A DNA stretch of 64,000 nucleotides from Amyloporia xantha (taxonomy: Eukaryota > Basidiomycota > Agaricomycetes > Polyporales > Adustoporiaceae), in NCBI GenBank assembly GCA_036971615.1, contig JAYKKR010000016.1:434001-498000 (forward strand), written 5' to 3'. The position numbers were made by a program, and so were the translations under genes. The notes under the pieces are model-generated. The model saw only the letters and a list, made by a program, of their open reading frames with translations. It was not told where the DNA came from and ran no database searches. Below are positions 1-9,900 of the stretch, piece by piece; the first letter of the stretch is position 1; each line of letters begins with the position of its first letter.

Positions 1-102
1 GCGCCAGGCAGCACAGGACTTGAGTCTGGCCTCCATGTCTAGAGCCCATTGCTGATAGTTTCGAGAACTGAGCTTAGGGAATGAAGCAGAGGAGGGAGCC
101 AT
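1..102 (-). CDS. Ty1/copia Gag N-terminus, partial (element A)
   Basis: This is the first 34 codons of a copia-type Gag, reading leftwards off the window edge from an ATG at 102-100. The visible peptide has the usual Gag opening of small and polar residues, then FPKLSSRNYQQW. That is the KL-x-x-x-NY-x-x-W signature of the UBN2/retrotransposon Gag domain, and it resembles the Gag of element B (FTKLSSSNYVTW). The primer-binding site lies about 210 bp upstream, as expected for a copia leader. Only the N-terminus is present, so completeness cannot be judged. Confidence 0.75.
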   Translation of the reverse strand, partial: MAPSSASFPKLSSRNYQQWALDMEARLKSCAAWR

Positions 103-311
103 AGCAGCAGTCGAAGGCGAGCAAGGTGGTGGGATGGGAGACGAAGACGCAGGGCAGCAGCGAACGATTTGAGCGATTTATCGATAAATCGATGGATGGT
201 GCTGATCTGAGCTGATAAGAGTGATAGGGCACTCAGATGGGATGTCTGAGGCCTGTAGAGCGACAGGGAGCTGTAGGACAGGCAGATATGGCGTTCTGAG
301 GCGTCAGAGCG

Positions 312-325
312 CGGGGCTCATAACC
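312..325 (-). other. Primer-binding site of copia element A
   Basis: On the minus strand GGTTATGAGCCCCG follows directly after the LTR end. It is complementary to the anticodon stem-loop of initiator tRNA-Met (GGGCUCAUAACC), so priming would use an internal half-tRNA rather than the tRNA 3' end, as in Drosophila copia. The same motif follows the other two copia LTRs of the window. Confidence 0.75.
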
Positions 326-532
326 TGTAAGGCTTGCAGCGATTGCTGAAGACTCAGAAGACAACCAAAGGCCTAAGTCGAGCTGTGTCAAGGATAGTGT
401 ATTGAGAGAGATACTACAATACTCACCTAAGTCGAGCTGTGTCAAGGATAGAGACTTACAGCTCGACTCAGGAGCGAAGTACATGTGCGCTTACATAAGG
501 ATAGATGTCTCACGCTTATGGCGCACTCTACA
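326..532 (-). repeat. 5' LTR of copia element A (207 bp)
   Basis: Read on the minus strand, the LTR starts TGTAGAGTGCGCC and ends CCTTACA, giving the TG...CA termini of an LTR. It is followed at once by the primer-binding site. The opening resembles the LTR of the copia element at 27,035 (TGTTAGAG...CGCC). The element sits inside the coding region of copia element B, so it is the younger insertion. The partner LTR and the second target duplication lie outside the window. The LTR contains an intron-like 54-nt duplication, listed separately. Confidence 0.7.
373..426 (-). other. Putative 54-nt leader intron in LTR A made by tandem duplication
   Basis: On the minus strand the segment starts GTGAGT and ends CTTAG. 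The ~26 nt before the donor (CTATCC...CGACTTAGG) recur exactly at the end of the segment, so it is one unit of a 54-bp tandem duplication. TTGAC and TCGAC near the 3' end could serve as branch sites. Donor, acceptor and length all fit a basidiomycete intron. Splicing is inferred, not shown. Confidence 0.5.
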
Positions 533-1513
533 GAGTCCATTGAACGAAATAAATGAATGAAAAGAAACCGGGCAAACCACACTCAATAGATGAGGCGTCA
601 TGTGAGAAGTGGCGCCTGTGTCTGCATTCCAATCGAAGTGAGCATCGAGTTGTAGAGGTGTAGAGGGGGATGTGGGATCAAGGGAGGAGAGACTTGCATT
701 TCCAGCAGATTCTGTGACTTCAGCTGTCTTGTTGGCCTGCTTGCCCTTGTTCTTGCGTCGCTCTTTGGCCTCTTTCTGTGCCTTCTGGAAGGCGAAGCAC
801 TGTGCCAGAAGGTGACCTTTCAAGCCACAGAAATCACAGAGAGTCGAAGCAGCAGGGGCAGAAGCAGCAAGAGCAGAGTGAGAGTGCATAGTGGAGTCAT
901 GGCGGCGCTGAGCATCTTCTGCCACAAAAGCCTGGATGATGGTGGCCTTGTCCAGTGTGCCCTGAGTGGTAAGCTGTGACCTGAAAGCACCATACTCCTC
1001 TCTGGGCAGAGCAAGAACCATGGCCATCGCTGTGAGCTCCTCTTCTAGCTGCTCAATGGTCATTGAAGCAGGTCGAAGATTTTTGCAAAGCTGCATGGCC
1101 TCTTCAGCCCTGTTGACCACAGACTGAAGAGTGTCAGAGTCCTGCTTTCTGATGGACAGAAGGGCCTCCCAAGCGTTCCAACGAGCTCCAGGATGCTGCC
1201 TCTGGTGCACATCCTTCAGCTTCTTCCACATGGCAACTGGATCACCATCAATGCCTGCAAGGTGGACTTTCTGGTCAGGCTCTACCATGAGGTAGATCCA
1301 ACCAGCAGCCTTTCCTTCCTGAACCTCCCATGCTTCTACCTTCGCTTCTTCAGCATCAGTAGGAGCAGAGGGATCCTTTGGAGTGGGCTTGGAGGAAACC
1401 CCAGAGACAAGACACCATAGGCCTGAAGAGTGAAGCCAGGCAGTCATGTCTCCACTCCAGGTGACATAGTTGGAGGAACTGAGTTTGGTGAAGGTGGGGG
1501 AAGAGTGGGCCAT
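533..1513 (-). pseudogene. Ty1/copia Gag and start of protease, interrupted (element B)
   Basis: The reading frame runs leftwards from ATG at 1513. In order it shows a UBN2-type Gag domain (FTKLSSSNYVTW, then a long helical region with MWKKLKDVHQ), a CCHC zinc knuckle (CDFCGLKGHLLAQC, spacing C-x2-C-x4-H-x4-C), a basic stretch, and the start of an aspartic protease with NADTGATSHM (the D-T-G-A catalytic motif). Shortly after the protease motif the recognisable sequence stops and the LTR of element A intervenes at 532. Integrase, reverse transcriptase and RNase H are absent, so the copy is dead. Confidence 0.8.
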
Positions 1514-1671
1514 AGTGGACAAAAAATGCGATGGAAAAATGAAGCAAGGAGTGCTGAGAGCAAATAGAAGGTGATAGGGTGGGATAGGGAGGTCAAAATG
1601 CGAAAAAGTGCGACCAAAAACCCAAAAGACAACAAAGTGCAAAACTGGCTGAGCTATAGACTGTTAGAGCA

Positions 1672-1685
1672 CGGGGCTCATAACC
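1672..1685 (-). other. Primer-binding site of copia element B
   Basis: GGTTATGAGCCCCG on the minus strand directly abuts the LTR end (CATTTGACA). It matches the anticodon region of initiator tRNA-Met, identical to the site of element A. Confidence 0.75.
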
Positions 1686-2148
1686 TGTCAAATGGCTAAG
1701 GCGCAGCTAACAGCTAAGGCGCAGCACTAAGGGACTGAGAGAGCCACAAGTGGGCTAGAGTCCAAAGTAAGCAACTGGTGTATTAAGGATGTAAGGGATA
1801 CAACATACCTAGAGTCCAAAGTAAGCAACTGGTGGGGACCAGGCTGAGGACTCTAGGGCCTATATATATGATAGAGAACAATAGAGAAAGAGAACAATAG
1901 AGGGTGGCACAATGGAAGTGGAACAATGGGAAGTGGCACAATGGACAGAAGGTCTATTGTGCCACTGCCACTCAAAGTGTGCATTGTGCCACTGTGGCAC
2001 CAATACAATGGAGTGAGTGGCATAAGCCCAGAACGAGCTAGAAAGTCCTAGAACAGATACAATAGAAGGATAACAATGGAAACATGCCATAGGAGCACTG
2101 AGACGATGTAGGAGACACTGGGAGACTGGCAGAGCACAGATTTTGACA
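1686..2148 (-). repeat. 5' LTR of copia element B (463 bp)
   Basis: On the minus strand the LTR begins TGTCAAAATCTG and ends CATTTGACA before the primer-binding site. It contains short repeated runs around 'CCATTGTGCCAC' and 'CTATTGTTCTC', then a TATA-like box (CATATATATAGGCCC at about 1858-1872), which marks the likely promoter and the U3/R boundary. A second fragment of the same LTR family lies at 38,580-38,905 on the other strand. A 54-bp tandem duplication at 1755-1862 is listed as a possible intron. Confidence 0.75.
1755..1808 (-). other. Putative 54-nt leader intron in LTR B made by tandem duplication
   Basis: The minus strand reads GTATGT...ACTCTAG. The ~26 nt before the donor (ACCAGTTGC...GGACTCTAG) are repeated exactly at the 3' end of the segment, with a period of 54. 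It lies downstream of the TATA-like box, so it would fall in the transcribed leader. The sequence is unrelated to the equivalent segment of LTR A, yet length and design are the same. Confidence 0.5.
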
Positions 2149-2172
2149 TGTCTGTGTATGATCCAGACGCTA

Positions 2173-2304
2173 TATTATGGTTGAGAGTGTGATACAGATA
2201 GCTCATATAAGTGCGCACTTACAGGATGTTGGATTGACTATTATGGTTGAGAGTGTGATACAGATAGCTCATATAAGTGCGCACTTACAGGATGTTGGAT
2301 TGAC
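2173..2304. repeat. 66-bp tandem repeat, two perfect copies
   Basis: Units at 2173-2238 and 2239-2304 both run from TATTATGG to GGATTGAC and appear identical. Each contains the near-palindrome ATAAGTGCGCACTTA. The repeat lies between the copia B LTR and the stop codon of the gene at 2363 and may mark an edge of the TET/JBP island. No function is assigned. Confidence 0.85.
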
Positions 2305-2362
2305 AGGTGCTTTGGTGTTGTGTTGTGTTCCAATACCTAAGCCATTGCCAAATGAACGAACA

Positions 2363-4908
2363 TTAAGAGGATTGGCATAGACATGCGAGCTGCCACTCCT
2401 GCATCAGCGGATGAATGAGAATGTCCTTGACATATTTTTCACCAGCTTTTCGTGGCACAAAAAGCTGAGATCTTATGACAGATCCATACGTGACGCATAT
2501 GACAGGTTCAAACGACACATCCAGGCTGAGAGTGGCCTTGGCAGTTGCATTGAAGTTGTTGTCAATGTCGCTGACACGTGCTGGGTTCACAACACGCGTA
2601 TCAAACTGAGGTGTGGTTATCAGTTTGACCAAAGCTCTGTGGTGTTGTATTTCATTAGATGCACTGATGAGGAGCGCATGAGATTCACATACCTCGTGTT
2701 GATGGGCTGTGGGGTAAATATGTCGAGTGCCAAAGACAGCAGGATAGGCATAACATCAGACACGAGTTCAACAGCACTAATTGTTCATTGAGTCTCCACA
2801 ATATAGGTGTCTAGGACAATGGATATACATACTCATAAGGCGGAACATCCTGGTAAAAGTCCTCCAAAAGAGGATCCCACAGCTCTCTGCTCAGCATTCC
2901 AGCTATCTTGGGAGAGTCCTTGCCCTTTCCCTTCCTATATGAGGAATGAGAAGACATATATCACAGTCGAATTGACCATACATACCTGGGTGAGGCCATC
3001 TTGTTCTTGTCAGACACCTTGATGTTGCTGACTTCATTGTCTGAAGATGCTTCATCCACAATGAGCTCACACCGCTTGTTGGGAGAGTTTGTCTTGGATT
3101 TCCTTGGCGGAGTGTCAGCCAAAGTTGGGAACATTGTAAGATTGACATACCTGCCAGGAGTAGTATGAGCCATATCATCATCGCTGTCAACATTGCTCGC
3201 CAACCAGGTATTCTTGACAGGACTAGGCCTGTCTCTGTGAACACATATAAGCAAAAACCATAAGCGCAATATAGCTGCACCTACTCCATTCCGTCTTCCG
3301 AGGATGACATGCTACCCGTGAACGCAGGAGCTAAAATCTTTTGGAGGAGGGGCTCGGGAAGATTGTGCTTTTGCCCTTCTTGACAGGAGACGAGGATGCA
3401 GATTTCCTAGGGCAATACAGTCAACACAAGATTGACCTTATAAGACGACAAAGCAATACTCACTTCTTGGGTGTCGCCATCTCAATCTCAGCAAGCTTTC
3501 CCTGCAGAGTGTGAAGTTCTCCTTGCAACAACTTGAACTTCTTCCACTCCGGCGACTCACTACAAACAGGATAAATTACTCGCCAAGCACAATCATCTTT
3601 TTCAACACTGACGTGATCTGACGATGGATCTTCAACTTATCAACACGACGCTCCCTCTCATCTTCGCTGGTCTCCACTAAAGCATCATCACTATCAGGAT
3701 GCGGCGTACTGCTGGCGATGAGCTCAGACAGGAACAATGTATCTTATAACATGGACTTACGCTGCACGTTGCTTCTTCTTGGGTGACGCACTACATGTCA
3801 ATGAGTCGGTAAAGCTTCTACATATATACATGACTTGACTTACTTGTCACTCTCCTCCTCGTCGCTCGAGACACTGAGTTGACTTTAGCAGATGCAAACA
3901 TAACAGGACAAGAACTCACAATTTCAACCACTTGCGAGGTGTCTTGGAGATGCCACGTCGAGATTTGCTACAACCTGCATGAGTGATAGCTGACACAAAC
4001 AAATAAGATACACGTACGAGGGAGAAGGTGTCTTGGGAGTCGGCGGCGGTGTCAGAGTTTCCTTTTTCTAAGCAATCATATCAGCGTAGCCACACATGAT
4101 TCAACACATGAATATACTCACTTTTTCTTAGGCGTCTCAGTAAGTTCAGGTTCCTCAATGACAGCAGCCTCATCGCTATAAGCATGTTAGAAATAAAACC
4201 GAGAAAAGCACTTCAACACATACCTTTCAAGATCGCTTGGGTCTCGATCAGAGCTGGCAAATGGATCAGATCAACATCAAAACAATATCAAGAGGACAGT
4301 GAAATGACACACGATGGATTGCCAGCATTGTCTTCAGATGGCATGTCTACATCCTCCTCAACCCTATGCAAAATCAGTGATTGTGATGTGAACAACAAGA
4401 TAATAATTACTTTTGACTTGCACGCCCTTTCGCAGCAAGCACTTGACTAGAATGTGCTATAAGCATATATATCAAAGCGGCAAAACCAAACATACCTTGT
4501 GCCAAACACATTGCTATTGCAATACCATTATCAGCACAAAATAAGGACAATAGATTTCAACATGCATACTCATCGTCCTTTTTGATCCTATGTAACATAT
4601 AATGAGAAACAAGATAACAACAATCCAAGTCCTTCTTACCTTTTGATACGGTCAGATGTGTATTCCCTGTGACGTACAGTATTAGAGCAAGCATACAATG
4701 CCAATACCAAATAGGATTGCTTACTCGGCATCACTGTCAGATATACTCTCAGCTGAGATTGCTTTGTGACCACAACCACGACCATGACCTCTGAAACAAG
4801 AGACATGGTCAGGACATGGACCAGATGTTCAGATAGAACAGAGTCATACCGGCCAGGCGTCCCGCGGTTTGAGGTTCCACGGCCACGAGCTCGAGCGCGT
4901 GGTGCCAT
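2363..4908 (-). CDS. Unknown multi-exon protein of the TET/JBP island (gene X)
   Basis: I do not recognise this protein. The start is ATG at 4908 (MAPRARARGRG...), giving a basic RG-rich opening. It is followed by many very short exons separated by ~45-60-nt introns (for example GTATGACTC to TTTCAG at about 4794-4849). The middle encodes charged low-complexity pieces with repeated K-x-SP and acidic serine motifs. The last three exons are clearer: KGKGKDSPKIAG then LLEDFYQDVPPY, joined to AVELVSDVMPILLSLALDIF, joined to ALVKLITTPQFDTR. They end in LACLCQSS with stop TAA at 2363-2365, and form a ~170-residue globular C-terminal region. The gene is divergent from gene Y, with about 600 bp between start codons. 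Exon borders in 3,280-4,800 are uncertain. Confidence 0.5.
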
Positions 4909-5516
4909 CTGGGAGAGGAAGAATGATAGAGAGTGGATGGACGTCTCTGGAGAAGATGGGCTTGCGACGGGGTGGCTTTTATCTGGGTTTGACTCGGAAG
5001 AGATAGGAATCCAGACACCGGAGAGTTACGGTGGAAAGGCACTGGGGTCATGTACGTTCATGTGCTGGACCAATGATATCTTTCTACGTGACAAACATTT
5101 CTTTGGGGTGAGATGTAAGAGGATCGGCGGTCACAAGTCCGATGCCCGATGCATAGATCTGAGTTCTATCGTATGGTGGATCTACGATCCAGGTGAATTC
5201 TCATCAGAATGTCTCGAGCTGTATCACCGAGCATACCCACTTTCCCTTGACCTCCCACATCGCATTCATCTCCATTAGATGAATGAGATGGGTCTGTAGA
5301 ATGAGACAATTTAGATGCAGAAAGTGTCGAGGATGTATCAGTACTAGTCATGCATGTTTTGTCCAATTGCATCTGTTGCGAGTGCACGGCAATATTACCA
5401 TAACCGGGGTAGATCGGAAACACCATCTGCGCTCAGCCACAGTCATCTAGATGTGAGCAAGACATCTGACCCGCTTTCAACGCCCACCTAGTCGACTTGT
5501 CTGTTCCACCTGCAAG
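4909..5516. promoter_or_regulatory. Divergent intergenic region of the TET/JBP island
   Basis: About 600 bp lie between the start codons of gene X (minus) and gene Y (plus). No supported coding sequence, repeat or RNA gene is seen. By position it must hold both promoters. Confidence 0.4.
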
Positions 5517-6716
5517 ATGGCACTTGCAATTCTGTATGACGACAAGGACAAGTATTGTAAGTCTATGTGATGCTCTGTGACTTTCAGCCTTATACTTACA
5601 ACAAAACAGAACAGATGCTGAGCGAGGTTCTTGTCACACGCAAAAAGGATTTTGGTCATGCACATCTGGAACACTTTGCAGCCGTACGTCATCTCAATGT
5701 AACTGTACCTTCTGCTCACTGTCGTTTAGCCTGATGTTGCATTCCAAATGCTCGAGCCTTTTCCATCTGAGTTGCCTGTGGGCAAGAGACGTCAAAAATG
5801 TGAGCTGGTATGGCGTGGTGAGGGATTGAGCACAAGTGCACCGGAGGAAGTGGTGTTGTCGCTGCTGGGATATGTATATGAGAAGAACCTGCCTCCTATC
5901 CCTAATGGTAGCCAGTGCGTCAGTATGGACTTTGTTCTTAATCGACAACTGACCTATCTCATAGACTTCCACGACACTTGGGGAACGCGGAGCAGTCCAT
6001 CACCCTGACAGGCCTGGGTCTGGACTGTTTTGAGCAGTATGTGCGAGGTGTCTTGGCTATCCACGGCATCTTGGCTAGTCATCTTGCTGGACACGCATTG
6101 GGCCCTTGGAAGCCGACTCACCTCAACGGTGATCTGGTTCTCAAATTCTCTAGCCGATACTTTGCTCATCCCCGAGAGGCAAAGGGACGCATCTCTCAGC
6201 CTTTGGGTAAAGATGTGGACCCTTCTGGAGTGATGGCCAAGCGTATTACGACTGAAGTACATCTGGAGGAGAACCAAGTGGAGTACTATCAGTGTGTCAG
6301 CCGCGAGTAAGTGGTCATTCAGTCTAAGACGTGCTGTTGCTCACCAAACGGAAAGTCCTTTGAAGATGAAGCGTCTCAAGCCGTCCAACATACATGTGGG
6401 CAATCTGGTTGAGATACAGGTTGTTTTTGGCACCATTCCCACCTTTGACGGCAGCCATCTGTTCTTATGCAAACTGAAGTCAGTATGTGTCATGGACCGC
6501 ACGGTGCAAGAGGTAAGCACACACCAGAGTTGGATGATTCAGGGTTTGATGAATTTGCCAGGTCGTGCAACAGCAGCGTATAGACAAGCTTCTGAAGTGT
6601 GAGCTTTCCCAGTGAAGCAGATCAAGCGACGAGTGGGATACAGAGTAGATGATAGCAGTGAAGATGAAGATGGGTCGCATTCTCTGAAGCGCATGCACTT
6701 GTCAGAAGATGTCTGA
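5517..6716 (+). CDS. Unknown protein of the TET/JBP island (gene Y)
   Basis: I cannot assign a family. The start is uncertain (ATG 5517, or an internal ATG at about 5615). The coherent frame reads MLSEVLVTRKKDFGH...HFAA, an intron GTACGT...TTTAG to about 5728, then PDVAFQMLEPFPSELPVGKRR and VVLSLLGYVYEKNLPPIPNG. After a GTGCGT intron it reads GNAEQSITLTGLGLDCF...YVRGVLAIHGILASHLAGHA, SSRYFAHPREAKGRISQPLG and EVEYYQCVSRE-like sequence, and a final block NIHVGNLVEIQVVFGTIPTF. The acidic C-terminal tail (DDSSEDEDGS) reaches TGA at 6714, but a one-base frame change near 6,610 separates it from the preceding exon. The gene is convergent with the TET/JBP gene, with stops about 220 bp apart. Confidence 0.5.
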
Positions 6717-6933
6717 GGATCGGCAATATGACTGAACCGATTATAAAACTCTATTCGATAATAGATGGTTGTTGCTTGCTAATGAGAGACGAATCAAACA
6801 AGAATAGCTATACGTACCTTCAGTTTGAGAAAAGCCCACTTGCTGGACACCCAGAGGGGCTACAAGAAATAGCAATCGATTGAATACGCAATTTGAAAGA
6901 TACAAATGATGAAGTTTCATTAAAGTCATTCAA

Positions 6934-9900
6934 TCACTGTTTCCCTGCGCCCCTCTTCCCCTTCCCCTTCCCGTTTCTTTTTCCTTTTTCCTTCCCTCTC
7001 CCCTTCCCCTTCCCTTTTCCCTTCCCATAAATCCTATAGAACTTACAGAGCAGATGCTCCATCATAATGGGATCAAAAACAATCTGAGCGCGAAGATGAA
7101 AGGAAATATTACGCTCAAGATACTGGAAGACGTCCACAAATGCCTTGGAGACCACCTCCTCATCCTTGCAATCAACAGGAACCAACTCCATAAACTCCAG
7201 CGCGTGCAACGCACCCTTTCCAATGATGAGAACTTGCTGACCCATCTCCACAGCAGAAGGCGCTGTGACCTTGCCTGCATAGACAAGATCACAAGTGAGC
7301 AATGTAGCGATCAACTCACCCATCTGCTGCGCACGCTGCTTGATAAACTTATAGCAAGTTTTGAATGGAAGAGGGCCTCCTTCATGCTTGCCCAACAAAA
7401 GCTTCCACTGGTTCTCCAGTGAAAAGTAGGAGCTAGCCAACCGGGGTTGCGTCCAGACATGCAAGCACCATATGCAGAGAGATTGCAGAGATAAGTGTCG
7501 TCCTTGCCCTCTGCCCACTGCTTCCACATGTGAAGACTGGTCCAGTAGTTGGGCCCCTCCAGCACAGACTGCGTGCCAAAGGTGATACCACGCCAGATAC
7601 AAGCACTGGCAAAACCACCAGGTTGGTCGATGTGGTCAGGATGGAAGGGTCCAGATGCATCCAAAATGCAAAGTCGACAAGGGGCATGCTCACAAAAGGG
7701 AAGCTTCTTGTCAGCGTCGCGATAGACCTGCTCAACAAGCTTGCTACAGTCAGCAGGGAGTTGGTTTGGAAAGGGAACAAGGGGCAGAAGTTCTTCAACG
7801 AAGTGAAGAATGTCCTTGTAGGAGTTAGGTGCGAACAAATATGGATCAAGATGGGGAATGTGCTCAGTTGGAGGTGATGCGATGGTGGAGAGACGATGAG
7901 AAAGAAGGATGCACTCATGAGTGACAGAAGAGATATCAGTGAGCAACTTCCTCTCTGGCGAGTTGTCATCTGCCAGAGCGCTGTTCAAAAGAACATTGTA
8001 GAAGTCTTCAAGATGAATCTGACAAACACGATCGGTGATAGCGGTGGGAGTCTGAAAGATACCGCGACAGTGGAATTTGTAAGACTCCACCTTGGCAGAC
8101 AACGCAGGAAGATAAGTGTGAGGAAGAAGAGAGACCCAGTAGTCGTTGTCGCGAGACCGAGCCAAGACAGCATCATAGATGTCCATAGAGAGTCTCTCCA
8201 GCCAGGTTGACGTACTTCTGATCTGCACATTCAACACCAAGTCCATCACACAGCGACAGTGATCCATACAGTCTTTGTCCAGCCACATCCAAGCATAGCT
8301 GTTGGCTAGCAGAGCCTGCTGACGAAGCAAACGCATCTCCAGACCTTGGATCTTTGACTTTATCTCCACAAAGTCAAAGTCACCTTCCATACCAGCAACT
8401 GTAGAGGCCATGTCAGGAGAGAGACGCTCCTTACTAGTGTAGCCTTTCAGGAAGCAATAAAGACGGGTGTGGAAAGCTTGCTCATGCTGGAGAAACTGAG
8501 GAGTTGACAGCATGGACTGGTGAATCTGAGTCAAGTTGTCCAACGTCTTCTGAAGATTGTCACATGAGAAGCACTCAAAGACGTCAGCAATATCTAGAGA
8601 ATAATTTATAAGACACTGATGCTATGAAGATAGCAAAGATGCATACCATGTGACAACACTTCAGACTTAGAATTTCCTCCATCTGTGCTCGCGTTCTCGT
8701 CTTCTTCAAACTCCTGTTCTATATGGAAATTAGAATGTAAAGGAACTGTGACATTCTGCAAGACGTACCACTCATAAACTCCTCAAAAGCATCAAAAGTA
8801 TTACCCGACTGCGCGTCCATGGGCAAGCCTTCTTCTGCATTATCCGAAATGCCTCCAACTAACACATACATCAATTTGTGCATATCTATCTATCTACTTA
8901 GACATACCAGCTTTCAGGCGCTTGCTAGAGCGTGTAGCAGAGCCAGATGCCTGCTGCTGCATCTGCTCAAACAGTGCTTGAGAGCGCAACCTCATGGCAG
9001 AGGCAATATTATCCAAGCTAGTATCTGTGCAACAAGTTAGACAAGTCAAAAAAAAATAAAGAGGATGCTTACTAGCTCTCAATATGGAAGGCAAATTTGC
9101 TTCTTCTTCTTCTTCTTCCTCAGCTTCTTCATGCTGACGCTTCTGACCCCTCTGTTTCTCAGAGTTGTTGCCTGGAAATTGTGAAACCATGTTAGAATAA
9201 ATTATGTATAGTGGCAGAAACACTTACGTCTGTAGGTACGAGAGGCTGGAATTAAATAAAATGAGTCAGAAATAAAAACAAAAGGCAAAGAAAAAAATGC
9301 AAATACAACTTACAACGAATACGACCACGCACACGCTGAACATCGTCCACATCCTCCTCTGCCTCCCCAATACTCTCCATATACTTCTTGAATGGCTGAT
9401 AGGAGTTGCCAAGAACCACATGAGGAATTGCACCGCCACGATGAAGACGCATCTTCTTCCAGAGCTTACCCTGAGCAGCACGATTCTCTTTCTCTGAAGG
9501 CGGCATGCTCCAGGCAGAAGGATGAATAACTTCACCTTCCTCGTTCTTGAACGTAATACAGTTCATGAAGGCATCAGTGTCGACGGTAGGCTGATAGCAA
9601 GCAGGAATTTGATCAAGGCGAGAGGACAAAGCAAGATGAAAACCTCTGGCAACAGCGTCCAAAAGACCCTGTGCATTGGTCATAGCCATGCCATCAGTGA
9701 GAATATTGCCATGATTGACAATAGGAACATTGGGATGAGAAACACTAGAAGAAAAGATAAGTCGAAGCTTAAGGAAAAAATAAAATCAAGAAGATAGAGT
9801 ACACACCCATGAAGACTGAGATGAGGAGGAATCTCCTCCAATTCTCCATTCTCACCACTGCAAAAACCAACATGCGCCAGCCCCTCCAGAGTGCTGTCGT

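Noticed and set aside
2411..2791. 126-codon plus-strand open frame
   Set aside because: It overlaps the better supported minus-strand final exons of gene X (in-frame splice junctions, coherent protein) and has no recognisable motif.
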